From: Termitomyces sp. T153
Lineage: Eukaryota > Basidiomycota > Agaricomycetes > Agaricales > Lyophyllaceae
Assembly: GCA_018296165.2 (NCBI GenBank)
Contig: JACKQL020000025.1
Coordinates: forward strand, 1 to 64,000
Reading direction: 5' to 3'
DNA length: 64,000 bases
Both the position numbers and the translations under genes were made by a program. Shown one piece after another: positions 39,901 to 52,534 of the stretch. Numbering within the stretch: position 1 is the stretch's first letter; every line of letters begins with the position of its first letter. A model generated the notes under the pieces. The model was not told the origin of the DNA. It ran no database searches and saw nothing but the letters and a program-made list of their open reading frames with translations.

Positions 39901-41520
39901 AAGAATATAATTTTGACAAAGCTCCTGAGAACTACTATGAGGCAACTCATCATGGCAATGCTGATGTCTGGCATGCTGCAATGGAATGAGAAGTATCAAG
40001 TCTTCAGCAGCAGAATGTGTTTGTTCCAGCAGATTTACCTCCAGGTCAGAAAGTGATTGGTGTTTAGTGGGTGTATGCAAATAATTTGTAGTTTGGAGAA
40101 AGCATGGCTTGTTTTCCAGGGTTTTAGCCAATGTCTGAAAGACTACAGGACAACTTATGCACCTGTTGCCAAGATGACCAGCATCAGGATTACCTTAGCT
40201 TATGCAGCATTGCATGACCTCAAGATTTTCAGTTCTGATGTCAAAACTGCCTTCTTAAATGCACTGCTTACTCATGAATTATACTGCAAACAGATACCTA
40301 GCTTTCCAAACTCTAATCTCAAGAAAGTTAATTGTGTACTGCAAGCTCTTTATGAACTCAAACAGGCTTCTCATGAATGGTATGAAGTGATACACAAAGA
40401 ACTTGAATCTTATGGCTTGACACAATGTGAGGTCAATCATGCAGTATTTTTTGATTCTTTCTTGACTCCACCACATCTGTCAATATTGATGCCCTCAGAT
40501 GGCAAGGATTTATTCATTATCATTTGTGTACATGTTGATAATGGCCTGAATATCACCAACTCCAAATCTTTATATGACTGGATCATCTTACAGATGTAAA
40601 AATATTTTGAAGTCAAAGACTCAGGTTCTACCAGCCTTGATCTTGGCATTAGAATTGATTGGGATTGTACTCAAAGGAAATTATGGCTTTCTCAGAAGGG
40701 CTACATTTCTGATCTCATTACCACCTATCATCTTTAAGATGCATCTCCACTGTCTCTTTTGCTTGTTGGAAAAATTGAAGATTTACCTGATCCCCCTCCA
40801 AATGCACTGCTGGACATTGCAGAAGATGATGTTAAGGCTCACTATCAACATCTTGTTTGATCAATCTTATACTTGAGTCTATGTACTTGGCCTAATCTAG
40901 CTTTTACTGCAATGTCTTTGGGCCAATACAATGCAGACCCCTCTTGCAAACATCTCTTGGTGGCAAAATGTGTTCTTCAATACTTATCTGGCACCCAAGA
41001 TTATGCATTTGAGTATAATTTCTCTAGGTCCTCTCCTGACTCTCCAACTTGGCTTGTTTTTCCATTAAATTTCTGCATAGTTGATGCTGATTGGGCCTCT
41101 GACTCTGCATCTTGTTGTAGCATATCTGGCTATGCATTCTTTATCTATTCTAGCCTGATATCCTGGTCATCAGTTACGCAATACACAGTTGCATTGTCCT
41201 CTACTGAAGCTGAATACATGTCAATGTCACATGCAATGCATGAAGCCCTTTCTATTCATTATTTCCTAACATCACTTAGTCTTTCCATTCCTCAACCTTT
41301 CCCTATTTCTTATGATAACAAGAGCACACTGGACATAGCAAACTCAGACTCTACAAACTCTCATTCCAAACACATTGATATTCACTACTATTTCATCTGA
41401 GAACACCTTTGTTCAGGCTTGTTCAAAACTTCTTGGATCTCTATGTCTGATATGGTAGCTGACATTCTTACAAAACTTCTTGACAAAGACTTGCATTACA
41501 AGTTTGTAATGTCTCTGGGT
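36976..41520 (+). pseudogene. Ty1/copia element 1: gag-pol remnant
   Basis: Plus-strand fragments in copia order. A proline-rich and Gag-like part spans 36,976-37,740. The pre-integrase remnant HLGHPACET is near 38,585. The integrase core has HMDSCGPFP, then HCDGAKEF and STAAYACQQNGKVEHY (about 38,750-39,080). The RT has YAPVAKMTSIRITLAYA and SSDVKTAFLNA (40,154-40,270) and a YVDD-region remnant HVDNGL. The RNase H has DADWASDSAS, ALSSTEAEYMS and HSKHIDIHYYF (41,080-41,400). Many stops and frameshifts separate the blocks. Order integrase before RT identifies copia (Pseudoviridae) rather than gypsy. Confidence 0.85.
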
Positions 41521-41539
41521 ATCAGTATCTGTTGTCTAA

Positions 41540-41817
41540 ATGAGAGAACAATTGAAGGTGTTGTGCCATGTCAATGCATCTCTATGCTGATGAACACATG
41601 ACTATATAGTAAGGTGATCAAGTCCAGTCCATATAACACAACTCCATTAGCAACAAAGTGGTCACAAAAATGAAAATAAAAGCTAGAATAAAGAGGATAG
41701 AGAAATGTGTAAGTACCACTCTCACTATTATATTATCACTATAGTTGCTGATACTTTACATATAGTCATACCTATATTTCTGAGGTATGACTAATATAGT
41801 TGTTCTCTGATTTAGAT
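41540..41817 (+). repeat. LTR-like 3' end of copia element 1 and paralogous empty Helitron site
   Basis: This follows the RNase H frame. It is related to two parts of 26,580-26,813, one inverted and one direct. At 41,811-41,823 it reads TTTAGATGATAAATG type sequence, the uninterrupted counterpart of the point where H1 begins (TTTAGA|TGAGCTAC) and H2 ends (TATAGA|TGATAGATG). Confidence 0.6.
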
Positions 41818-42977
41818 GATAAATGTATGGCAGTGATGCACCTCTATCCTGGCACTGATGAAACAGCTCAATATATTCTTAGCAACCTTAAAGAGCTTGT
41901 AACCCAGACTTTTTCTAGCAGCCTCTTCATCCTTGGCAGATTTTCAGACTACTATTGCAACTTCCAGTGCATTGCTAGATGGCTATTGACTAATGGAAAG
42001 CTCTACAAGAATGAGGAGCATTGCCTCTTCCAACAGGACATCCCAATTTTGCTATAGTCTAATATTATCTGCTGCCTTGAAATCACAATGCCAAACTACC
42101 ATCCTGACAACTCCTACCTACAATGTTGAGAGCATGTTTAAGGGCACTAAGTGGGTATTGAAGAGTACTAACATTAGTGCCCCCAAGTCCATCACTACTG
42201 CTACATCTATTGCTTGTCCCAGTCTGGTCCCTGCATCACTATGCCTCTGCTCATTGTGAAATCAGAACCTAATGACATTGCCACTACTTCCACTATCATC
42301 AGCACTCTGGAGCACTTGGAAGCTTTGCTCAGCACTGGTGCTACTAACTGTTCTTGTGCTTTCTCAGATGAATCCACTTCTGTGGTGAAACTAGTCATAC
42401 TGGTCACTGCCTCCAGCTGTAGCTATACATTCAGCAAGGAAAATGTCATTGCGATGCTGAAGGAAAAGTGGTGCTGCCCCCCATCCATCTATTATATTTC
42501 TGTGCATTCCTTGTGATGTGCAGCATAACTATGAGGTCATTGATAACATTTTTGTCGGCCCAGTCCCATGATTTACATATGTGTATATCAAAGTCCTTAT
42601 ACAAAACCTGATAAGATTTCTTCTCAAACTGGCAAATCATTATTATCAGCACCACAAAGTCTACCATTATACTCACTTGGGTTGAAGCTCAGATGCCTTG
42701 TCCCAGGTCTTTTTCAAGTTAGCACCATTTTTCAGAGTGAGCAGGTCTTCATTGTCATATGCAGCTTGATAGCATAACTTGACAAGGCAATCCATTTGAG
42801 ACTTATTGAGGGCAGCCTTGAGTCCCAGCTTGGCAATTTCAAAGTAAGGCGCAGATTAAAGGGTTTCCATGGTTTGAAGTCTAGAGGTGGGATCAGTTTT
42901 TGAGGAAAGCAATCAGCATAAGATCCTATCTTGGTTGAGATTCTAGAGTGTGGATGATATTCTATTTTGAAGAGCTC
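41818..42977. other. Degraded retroelement-like DNA
   Basis: A plus-strand frame at 41,800-42,057 (KCMAVMHLYPGTDETAQYI...ARWLLTNGKL) looks Gag-like, but I cannot place it. A minus-strand frame at 42,732-43,040 is unrecognised. No boundaries are seen before the copia element 2 LTR. Confidence 0.3.
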
Positions 42978-43458
42978 TGTTAGAATTGCTTTTTGCATTC
43001 TACTATGATGATCAGCATTCACTCCAAGTTCATTTATCACATGTGTAGTCTGCTTCCTTCATTTCTATTCTCCATGTGATTGTCTTTCATTCATTTCAAT
43101 CACATGTACCTTCCATGTGATTCCCTTTCTATTCAATTCCATGATTTCAATTCTATTCAGTTCAATCACATGGATTCTCCATGTATCTTCCATGTGATTG
43201 TCTTTCTATTCAGTTTAATCACATGTATCTTCCATGTGATCATCTTTCTATTCAATTCAATCACATGGATTCTCCATGTGATTCCTTCTATTCAGTTACA
43301 TTATAGTATATATAGGTAATGTAAAAGCCTGAAGTCCTTACTCAGTTTCTGACTCTGGACTTCAGGTTAGTGTGTCACTCTTCAATATACTCAGTTTCTG
43401 ACTCTGGACTTTAGCTTTAGTGACTATTCAGTCCCCTGTGCTTTGCCTGTCTTCAACA
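42978..43458 (+). repeat. 5' LTR of copia element 2 (481 bp)
   Basis: It contains several tandem palindromic units of the form AATCACATG...CATGTGATT (43,070-43,285), so it is 190 bp longer than its partner. A TATA-like TATATATA lies at 43,308-43,316. Confidence 0.9.
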
Positions 43459-43878
43459 GGTTATGGCCCCTGGCCTCTAAAGCTTTAGTCCAAAGTTTTT
43501 ATCATTTTGATTGCTGTGTCTGTGCTATAGTCCTTATAGTGGTTGCAGCTCCCTCTACATACATAGACTCTGAACTATTGGATAGTGGCCCTTAAGTGAG
43601 GCTGCTTCACTTGCTAATGAAGCCTGACCAGGAGGTGTGACAATTGCAGAGTCTGCAGTTAGTTAGTTAGCTTTACTATACCTCACTTTCCTGCTGCACC
43701 ACTCCTGACCTTAAAGGAACCCTGCCAGTTTGACTGGATTGTGGCTGTATTCCTTCTGGCACACCTAGACCTTAGCACTATATTATTGCTCTTCAAGCAC
43801 TTTCAGATGCATTTTTGCTCCATTCTGCAACTTCACACTTCACTATTCAATCTACACTCCAAATCACCTCTTTCACCA

Positions 43879-46800
43879 TGCCTACATCTATTCCCACCTT
43901 CACCAAACTCAATTCCCACAACTATAACTCATGGGTTGGTGAAATAGAAGCTTATCTTTGCTCCCAAAATGCCTGTATGCCTATCTCCATGCCTTCTTTG
44001 GCTCCTCAACTCTCTGAAAAACTTACATCAGAGAACAAAAGAGAATACAGAGAATGGTAGAAAGAGGCTAATGTTGCATCTGGTCTGATTTATTTGATGG
44101 TGGAGGATGATCAAAGAATCCATCTCACTGATCATAAAGATCAAACAGATAAAATGTGGGAAGCCTTGAAGCAGATACACATGCAGCAATGCCCTGGCAC
44201 ACACTTTAATGCCTATGATGACTTGTTCTTTATTAGAAAAGGAAAGGAGGAGAATTTGCAGACTCTGATTAATAGAGTTGAAACTGCAATGAAGAAAATC
44301 CAGAATTTGCACCCTAAAGACTTTGATATTGCTAGATTGGACAATGAACTAGCATCTATGGCATTAAAAAGGGCACTTTCTGATGATTTTTCAGCATCTG
44401 TATCCACCTCCTTCTCAAAGCTGACTTGGACAAGGCCAAGATCCAAGCCTTTGTGACAGAGGAAACACAATATCAGCATTGCTCTGATGAGTCTGCTGCT
44501 GCTATAATTGCTATGAGTGCTGCATTAGCCAAAGCTGACTGTGACTTTTGCAGCTTCCAAGGCCATACACAAGCTAATTGCTACAAATACAAAGCAGCTC
44601 AGCAGCAAGCAAAGCAGCAGACAAAATTCCACAACAAAAGAGGCAAAAAGGGACAGGAGCAAGCCAATGCAGCTTTCAATGATGACAAGTTCAAGAAAGA
44701 TGATGCAGAATTTGCTGGAAATGCAAGTACTTGTTTACTGGATCACTCAGATCCCTCTTTTCCTATACAGCCTGAAGCTGACTTCAATTGGATTGTAGAC
44801 TCAGGAGCCACTTGCCATATGACTCCACATCAAAATTGAGTCTAAAATTATGCTTTCTATTGCACTCTAGTCAGGTTAGCTGATAACAGCATTATTTACT
44901 CAGCTGGAATTGGAACAGTTGTATTCCATCCAGTTGTAAATGAGAAAATCTAGTCTTTAGAGTTCCACAGAGTCTTGCATGTTCCATTGATTCAAAATAG
45001 CCTCTTGTCTTGTGTGTATCTGACTAGAAACAAAGGCTACAACATTCATATTGACAAACAAGCCATGCATTTCTGGTTGAATGAGAAAGAGTTATTCTGT
45101 GCTACAATCAACTCCAACAATTCTGCTCATTTGGATGGTTGTACTGCACCTATTTTTGAGTCTGCTCATCTTACCACATTACCACTTGATCTGACACTTT
45201 GGCATTGCAGATTTGCTCATCATAACTATGCTGATGCTAAAAAGATAATCAATAATAAGTTGATAGTTGGTTTGGACTTGAATTCTGCTGCAAAGCCTGA
45301 TCCCATCTGTGAACCTTGTTTGGCTGGCAAAATGCACTCTAATCCTTTTCCTTCTTCCAGTAGTTGTGCATCTAAACCATTAGAATTGATCCATAGCAAT
45401 GTACATGGCCCTCTTCCAGTCACTGCAATAGGGGACTATTGTTATTGGATCACATTCATTGATTGCACAAGCTTTAAAGCTGCTATGGCTCTGAAGAAGA
45501 AAAGTGAAGTATTTAATTTCATGCCTTTAAGACATTCAAAGCTTATGCAGAGAATGATCTAGATGCCAAAATCAATACTATACAAGATGATAAAGGTGGA
45601 GAGTACATGTCAAAAAAGCATATACTGATGCTTGTGGAATCAAAAGAAAGCATACAACTCACAATAGACCTCAGCAGAATGATGTTGCTGAGAGAGAAAA
45701 TAGGACACTCTCAGAGGACATCACTGCTATGCTCAATAAATCAGGTCTACCAGCCTCATTCTGGGCACATTGCCTTCATGCCCAGATTCACATTCTGAAT
45801 CAACTTCCAACTGCAGCTCAGTAAATTATGGATGGCACAAGTACAAATCTCTGATCTCAGAGTCTTGGAATGTAGAGCATATGTTGACATACAAAGAGAT
45901 AAGTGCAACTCTTTACAGTAAAAATGCATCTTCATTGGATATTCTCCTGGTTATAAAGGATGGTTATTTTACAATCCTAAAACCAAGAAGACTGTAATTT
46001 CTGAAAGAGCAGAGTTTGATGAGTGCTTATTGCCTGGTTTGCACTTAACTAGGCCAGTAATACCTCCTACACCTCCTTTACCACCTCATCCCCCCAATGA
46101 AAGTACAGTGTTTGAGTTACCTACTCTTGAAAATGGAAGGGAAGAACCATTGGTTTTCCAAGTGCCAGTTATACCTCCTGCATATTCTGAACCTCCTGAA
46201 CCTCCTGAACACCCTATAACACCACCACCAGCTGCTCCAGCACCTCCTAGACCTTGCCTCAATTGTGCTAGACACCATTCAGCTCAGCCATCAGATTAGC
46301 CATCAGCTCAAATTTCTGCTCCTCCATCACCTCCCCTTGCTCTAAGATGCTCTAAATGCAATGTACAGCCTCCAAGAGATTGGTGGGTAGTATAACATCA
46401 GGAACCAGTCCAGGACAGTTCTGATGAAGAAGAAGAGCAGGTCCAAGCTAAATTGAATTTGGGGTCTGATCTTGAACCTGATCCAGAATCACTTGACCCT
46501 GGTTTTGAGGATGTTCAATTTGCTGGAATGGCTACTTCTTTGGATCCTAGAACATTCAAGCAAGCTATGAAGTCTGTGGATGCTGAAAAGTGGTATCAAG
46601 TTGCAGTTGATGAGTATATCCCATCAGTGGCTAATGGGACTTGGAAGGAGTGTGACTTGCCTGAAGGGAAGAAAGCAATTGCCTGTGGATGGGTGTTTCA
46701 CATCAAGTGCAATGCAGATGGCTCAATTGAGTGCTTTAAAGCTAGACTTGTTGCAAAAGGTTATGTACAATGTTCTGGCATTGATTATAATGAAGTTTTT

Positions 46801-47659
46801 GCACCAACATTTCAACCTGCATCTTTGCACCTCATCCTTGCTATTGCTAGCATAGAGGACATGGGATTGCACTCTGTGGATGCCACTTCTGCTTTCCCCA
46901 ATGGAGATCTGGATACCAGAGGGGTTTCAGAATGGGACTCAGGCTCAAGAAGTCACTTTGTGGTCTAAAGCAAGCAGGCAGGCAGTGGAACAATGTGCCT
47001 TATTTAAATGCAATTGGTTCACTGCAGTATTTGGCTACTATGACAAGGCCAGATATGCTTATGCAGTCTCATGCCTTGGGCACTTCAATTCCTCTCCAGG
47101 ACCCAAGCATTGGGCTGCAGTCAAGCATTTATTGTGCTATTGTAAAGGCACAATGGATTACAGACTCCATTTCAATGCTGACACTGACATTCAATCCTTT
47201 ATTACATTCTGTAATGCCTCACATGGTGATTGTCCTGATTCTGGCCACTCTACTGGTGGTTATCTGACTATGATTGGTGGTGGAGCTATTGGATGGAGTA
47301 GCAAGCTTCAATCAATTGTTGCTTTATTCACAACTGAAGCAGAATACATTGCTGCTGTAGAAGCTGGCAAAGAAATCATCTGGTTGTGGAATATTCTACA
47401 TGAAATGGAATACTCTTCTACTGCTCCATCTCCCATGCTGATTGACAATCAATCTGCAGTCAGTGTGATCAAGAATCCAGAATACCATGGACAAATGAAA
47501 CACCTTGACCTCAGCTTCTATTGGCTCAGAGATGCAGTTGATCAGCAGAAACTCATTCCTCATCATATTCCTGAAACAGAACAAGTGGCAGATCTGCTCA
47601 CAAAACTACTTCCTCTACCCAAAGTGGAATTCTGCAGGCAGGGAATGGGGATTTACTAG
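43879..47659 (+). pseudogene. Copia element 2 gag-pol (damaged)
   Basis: Gag begins MPTSIPTFTKLNSHNYNSW and carries the CCHC knuckle CDFCSFQGHTQANC (44,550-44,590). The protease motif is WIVDSGATCHMT (44,790-44,825). The pre-integrase zinc segment is LWHCRFAHHNY...CEPCLAGK. The integrase starts LELIHSNVHGP, where copia enzymes have HSDVHGP, so the first catalytic Asp is replaced. The RT begins WVFHIKCNADGSIECFKARLVAKGY and reaches SVDATSAFPNGDL, but from SLCGLKQAGRQWN (about 46,960) it jumps to a region beyond YVDD, so the catalytic core is deleted. The RNase H is largely whole (IVALFTTEAEYIA; HLDLSFYWLRD). Stops also occur near 44,060 and 44,840. Confidence 0.9.
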
Positions 47660-47697
47660 CTTATTCAAGCTTGGAGATTGACTGGATCAGGGGGGAG

Positions 47698-47988
47698 TGT
47701 TAGAACTGCTTATTGCATTCTACTATGGATGATCAGCATTCACTCCAAGTTCATTTATCACATGTGTAGTCCACTTCCTTCATTTTTATTCAGTTGATCA
47801 CATGTATCTTTCATGTGATTGTCTTTCTATTCAATTCAATCATATGGATTCTCCATGTGATTCCTTCTATTCAGTTACATTATAGTATATATAGATAATG
47901 TAAAAGCCTGAAGTCCTTACTCAGTTTCTGACTCTGGACTTCAGCTTTAGTGACTATTCAGTCCCCTGTGCTTTGCTTGTCTCCAACA
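47698..47988 (+). repeat. 3' LTR of copia element 2 (291 bp)
   Basis: Matches the ends of the 5' LTR but holds fewer palindromic units. Confidence 0.9.
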
Positions 47989-48860
47989 TTTTGTGCCACA
48001 GTGCAATGCACAGTTTGTACAGTATCATACCTCCAAATTGTTCCACCCTTGCAAGAATGATGGCAATCTATTTCTGTCTCACAAGGCTCCTGAATCTAAA
48101 TTGATCTTTGCACCAGATACAAGTCTTCTGGTTGAGAATATAGTTGAATCTAAATGGAAAGGATGTGATTGGCAATACTTTGTTTTCTACATGGGTTATG
48201 GCTACCACATTCTAGACAAGTGGAACACTTGTGCTCTATAAGTGTTAGGGCTGTTGAGCCATTGCCACCTGTAATTCAACTCCCAGTCATCAGAAAAAAG
48301 GTGCTTAGAATATATTGCAATATATGGTGTGAGATGCATTAGTCATGACAAATATAATGTTAACATTTTATGTTGAATGATAATTTTAAACCCAGAAATT
48401 TTCATCATTTTTAAATAACTTCAGAGTGACTTTACTTTGGTTAGTCAAAGGCATTTTAACTTTTACAATTGATGTTCAACCAGACTTGTATAAGGAAAGC
48501 CAGATCATTGCCACATTATTTTAACTTGATATTACAAAGCCACATAGATATAATTATGGTAATTGTATTGCTTGTATATATAATTGAAAGACTGTATGAT
48601 CTACTAGTGTGTGTGGAAGAATACACTGTGAATTTGAGAGAGATAGAACAATGTACAGACAAGCAGATACTAGAGAAGGCAAGGGGAAGGAAGATTTGAT
48701 CAGTTTACTCATGAGTGCAATGGATATAACTAGTCAAGAATAAGGTTCTGTCCAAACATGTATGTGATCTCTTTGTAAGTGGTAATTGACAGGATTACAT
48801 CCATCCCCTCACAAAAGAAATTTGTCACATAAGAAAAAGGAAAAGGTATGAATGAGTAGC
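47989..48860. other. Retroelement tail fragment and AT-rich DNA
   Basis: The frame at 47,993-48,241 (LLVENIVESKWKGCDWQYFVFYMGYGYH...DKW) resembles a chromodomain-like C-terminus of a gypsy integrase, at low confidence. 48,300-48,860 is AT-rich with nothing recognised. Confidence 0.35.
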
Positions 48861-50043
48861 TGTCAGGTTCCGCTGACCCTGGGGGCTCAGCTGCACTGGG
48901 CGAGTCCTTACTAGGCGGGTGTGATCCCCTTGCACTGGCAACTGAACACTCAAAAGCATTCTGGGCACTGATGGCTTGTGCAGATAGTCGGTGGGATGTG
49001 ATCCAGACAGGTCCGGGGAGGTCCAGAGAAGTCAGATTGCAAGGAAACGGGACAGGCTTGGCAGAGTTCAGGCAGAAGACCATATGGGAGATTTGCGGAC
49101 ACAAAGGAGTAGGCAGCTACGCAATCAATGGGAGCAGAGCCAGGGTTTGATGGAAGATCAATTGGAGTTGATGGAGTCTGGGATCGAGCAAAGAGCGAGG
49201 TTCAGACCTGGTGAAAGAGTGTCGAGATTCGTAATCGTAATCGTGGAGTTTGTGAGGTCATTAAGTTTGAGGAAGACTTGGGCACAATGGCCGGACAAAG
49301 TCACTGAGACAGCGTTGGACAAAATGAGATGGGGTCAAGATCGAACAAGAATAGATTCACGCGGAGATACGAAACAATAATGAGAATGATTATGAAATGG
49401 AGACAAGACAAGACCGGGAGACTGAGATAAGACTGGGAGACTGAGATGAGACTGGGAGACTGAGAGTAAGGAAAGCGAAACACGAAACACGAAACACAAG
49501 AAGGAAACAATCAGACCATAGGTAACGTTAAGCAAAATATCAAGACTAGAGTATGAAGAGCTACTCGACGTCTTATATACTGACTACCAGAGAGCTTCGG
49601 AGTATGGCGGCTGCAGCAATGGGGCTTGGTGGAGCTCGACAGAGTGGGCAGGTGTTGGTTGTGATTGAGGGTTGGGTCGCACTGATACATTGATGGGATC
49701 ATTTGGGAACACGGGTCACCCTGAGGTTGTCGTGATACTCCGGAATGGGTCGGAGGAACCAGGGTGTTGAGTTGATGATGGGTGGCAAAGATCAGGAACA
49801 GCGGGGGTGGTTCTTGGGGTTCAGGAGATCCAGGGTAAGTGTCAGTGGCTGCGGGGAAGGCATCGAAGTTGGCCAGGGGGCCGTCGGAGTTAGCTGGGGA
49901 GGCGTCGGAGTTAGCCAAGGTTGCATCAGGGCTAACTGAAATAGGCGTGGGGCATGGGCAGAAGTTCGGTGGAGCGTCAGGGGTTTTGGGGAATCGGGAG
50001 ATTGCTGGACGATGTGTGGGGGTCCAGGGGATGGGTCGTGACA
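48861..50043 (-). repeat. Solo LTR of the copy A/B family, with target duplication
   Basis: TGTCAGG...GTGACA, 1,183 bp, is flanked by GTAGC at 48,856-48,860 and 50,044-50,048. It has three 19-bp units at about 49,411-49,467. TATA (minus strand) is at 49,579-49,573, and the transcript-start segment AGTCTTGATATT begins at 49,547. A solo LTR with intact duplication indicates LTR-LTR recombination. Confidence 0.92.
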
Positions 50044-50048
50044 GTAGC

Positions 50049-50879
50049 CAAAAAAACAAAACTGCTCATGCAGGTGTGTCAAAAACTTCTGCATCAAACT
50101 TCAGTACAGCACCAGGATTAGAAACAGGAGCAGCACTAGTAATTCATTTCGGAAGGTTCAAAACATGTGATGCAGTTATGATAGCTTAACTTCACCCCTT
50201 GATAAACCAGACCAATAATAGAATTCTCATCCTTTTGAAGAGTAAAAAAAATTAAAGCTGATTACCTAATGTAATGTGATATCACTATGGCAAATGATAA
50301 GTCATTGATAAGATATGATATGATATGAATGGACTAAGAAAGTGAGAGGTGCAAGTTGAGCTAGGTCCCAAAAAGCCTGCTAGAAACTAAAGAGGTACTA
50401 AGTCACTAGTGCAAGGTTGAAAGATGGTGGTGGCAAATAGGGAAGGGAAAACTCTATGGGTGAACCCAACTAGAGCCAAACCAAGGTTGCTAGAGCATAG
50501 GTTGTTAGCAGAGCAAGACTACAGTGCTAGGGATAGTGAAAGGAGCATTAGTAACAGGGGACAATAACAAAACAAAACTAGCTGTAGGTGGCAACAGAGG
50601 ATTTGTCTGTCTTATTTTTCATAAAGTACATGATGGTCCTTTGTGCTTTGCTGTCTGCCAAGCCCATGTAGTAGCATATTCTACCAATTCTAGTAGTCCA
50701 GGCCAGATCCTAGAGATCAATTGAGGTCAAATCTCTGATTTGATTTGAAGTGACACCAGACTCCTTTGAGAACAGTGTAATGTGATTAATGTGATGTTTG
50801 GCTTGTGTGGTAAGCCTCACATTGTTGTCCACTATCCTTTCTAATGACATCCATTCCTTTTACCATGTTTTTGTTTTTC
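50049..50879. other. Repeat-derived DNA, no gene seen
   Basis: Includes the 22-bp string shared with 26,342 (here 50,201-50,222) and a piece shared with 13,366-13,420 (here about 50,550-50,600). No domain is recognised. Confidence 0.45.
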
Positions 50880-52030
50880 AAAAGCTTATGGCTGCCCAAA
50901 AACTCAATGTCATTTATCCCAGGTGCATGCTGCTAGAGCTGTGTCAGGGCTTGGATGTATTACTGATGCTTCAAGGCTGTAAAAACTGCCAGTTTTCATG
51001 GCACAAATCACTTCTTTCTTTGACCTGGGAGCATAAATGTGTCATTGTATCTCCTCCAAATCAAGGGTGAATCCAGCATCAGTCATTCAGCTGACAGACA
51101 CAAGGTTGAACAGAGCAGCTGGTACTGCATTCTTTAGTGTTATAGTGACAGAGTCCTTTCTGATTTTGCACAACAGTCTAACTGTGCCTTGGTTCATGCC
51201 AGAAGCAGATCCAAAGCCATTAATCTGGTAACCAGGTGTCTGGACATACAATGAAAAACAGGCTCAATCTTGGAAAATGTGCAACATGCATGCACTATCA
51301 GCCAGAATCAATTTGGGGGTTGGTGAAGAGGAGTGTCAATGGAGCTAGGGGGTTTGGAAGCAAGGCATAGCCATCTGTCAAGACCTGGTGAGCCTGGTTG
51401 GCTGGTTGGTCTTTGGTGAATCTTTTGACTGTTTTCCATGTCCTCACCATCTGCCTTTTCTTTGCTTAGGATCCAAATTTCCTCTAGTCTTCTTGCACTT
51501 TAGGCAATGTGCAGTAATGTGTCCCTTTTCTTTGCAATCAAAACAAGTATCATTGGGATTGTATTTCCCAGCAGGTGCTGTATGTCCACCATGCAATCAA
51601 ATTTGATGGTCTTCTTTGAATATTTGTGCTATCAGTTTGCTACTCTCCTTTAGAGCAGCAGTGTCAATGGCCAAGATAAAAGGATCCCAGGTGTTTGGCA
51701 GCAAGGTAAACAATATTATACTGTATTCTTTGTCACTAATCTTCAATCCCAGAGCTGTGAGTTCTTCAACCAGCCCTTTGAGCATCCAAACATGCTCTTC
51801 AATGTTAAACAAGATTTCAGATGACTTTGGCTTCCATCAATATCTTACAGATTCCTTAGAAAATAACAACATTACATCTCTAGTATACAAAGTATGAGTA
51901 TGCCAAGTTGTGTATTTTCTCTCGTTTGAGGAAGGATGCCAGAGACATCCAATGGAAGGGGTTGTTTTGAACATGAAATGAAACATGACAGGTCTGTGAC
52001 CATGCCAAACTTTAGGACTCCGCGTCACGG
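50880..52030 (-). pseudogene. Ty1/copia element 3: gag-protease fragment
   Basis: On the minus strand, reading down from about 52,028: a Gag part with FNIEEHVWMLKGLVEEL and ISDKEYSIILFTLLPNTWDPF...SSKLIAQI (UBN2-type Gag), the CCHC knuckle CFDCKEKGHITAHC (about 51,550-51,510), a protease remnant with DSAC in place of DSGA, and INGFGSASGMNQGTVRL...LFNLVSVSQLNDAGF. The integrase and RT are absent. No LTR is seen. Confidence 0.75.
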
Positions 52031-52534
52031 TTTTGCAAAGAGTCCATGGTAGGATGCCGAGCTGAGCTTAAATTTTTGTCACGGCCAATTCGTCCCTCTA
52101 TCGTTCGAAGCTTGCCTTCTCCCTCTTATATACATGATATATGTTTGAATCAAGTTAGATCGGTAGATATCATGTACCTTGACTTACGTGACATCTTTGG
52201 GAAAAATTAAACCTATATTCCTCTGACAATACACAGATGTAAGTAGATGAAGTAGCAAAATTCGACCATCCTCGCAAGTTTGATTTTTACTACTTTTTTT
52301 GGTTTCACGTACATGGGATCTGAATTGGGAGATCTATGTATGACATGTCTGGTGTTGCTGAAAATAATTTACAAAAGAATTGGAGGAGAATCACAACAAG
52401 TAGGAGCCCTTTACCTGCGCCGTTTCATATCTAGTCTGGGTTTACCGATTCCCCCTTCCGCCATTTTGTATACATCACGTGAAGGGAATGCTTTTGAAAA
52501 AGAACAGACACTCCTGCTTACTTAATTACTAGCT

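Larger units (their letters stand above)
42978..47988 (+). mobile_element. Ty1/copia element 2 with both LTRs
   Basis: The 5' LTR is 42,978-43,458 and the 3' LTR 47,698-47,988, both TGTTAGAA...CAACA. A polypurine tract (AGGGGGGAG) immediately precedes the 3' LTR. GGTTATGGCCCCTGG follows the 5' LTR as a possible primer-binding region. Flanks AGCTC and TTTTG do not match, so no target duplication is visible; an ectopic exchange or flank decay could explain this. The internal gene is damaged. Confidence 0.9.

Noticed and set aside
42973..47993. Target-site duplication for copia element 2
   Set aside because: The 5-bp flanks (AGCTC and TTTTG) do not match.
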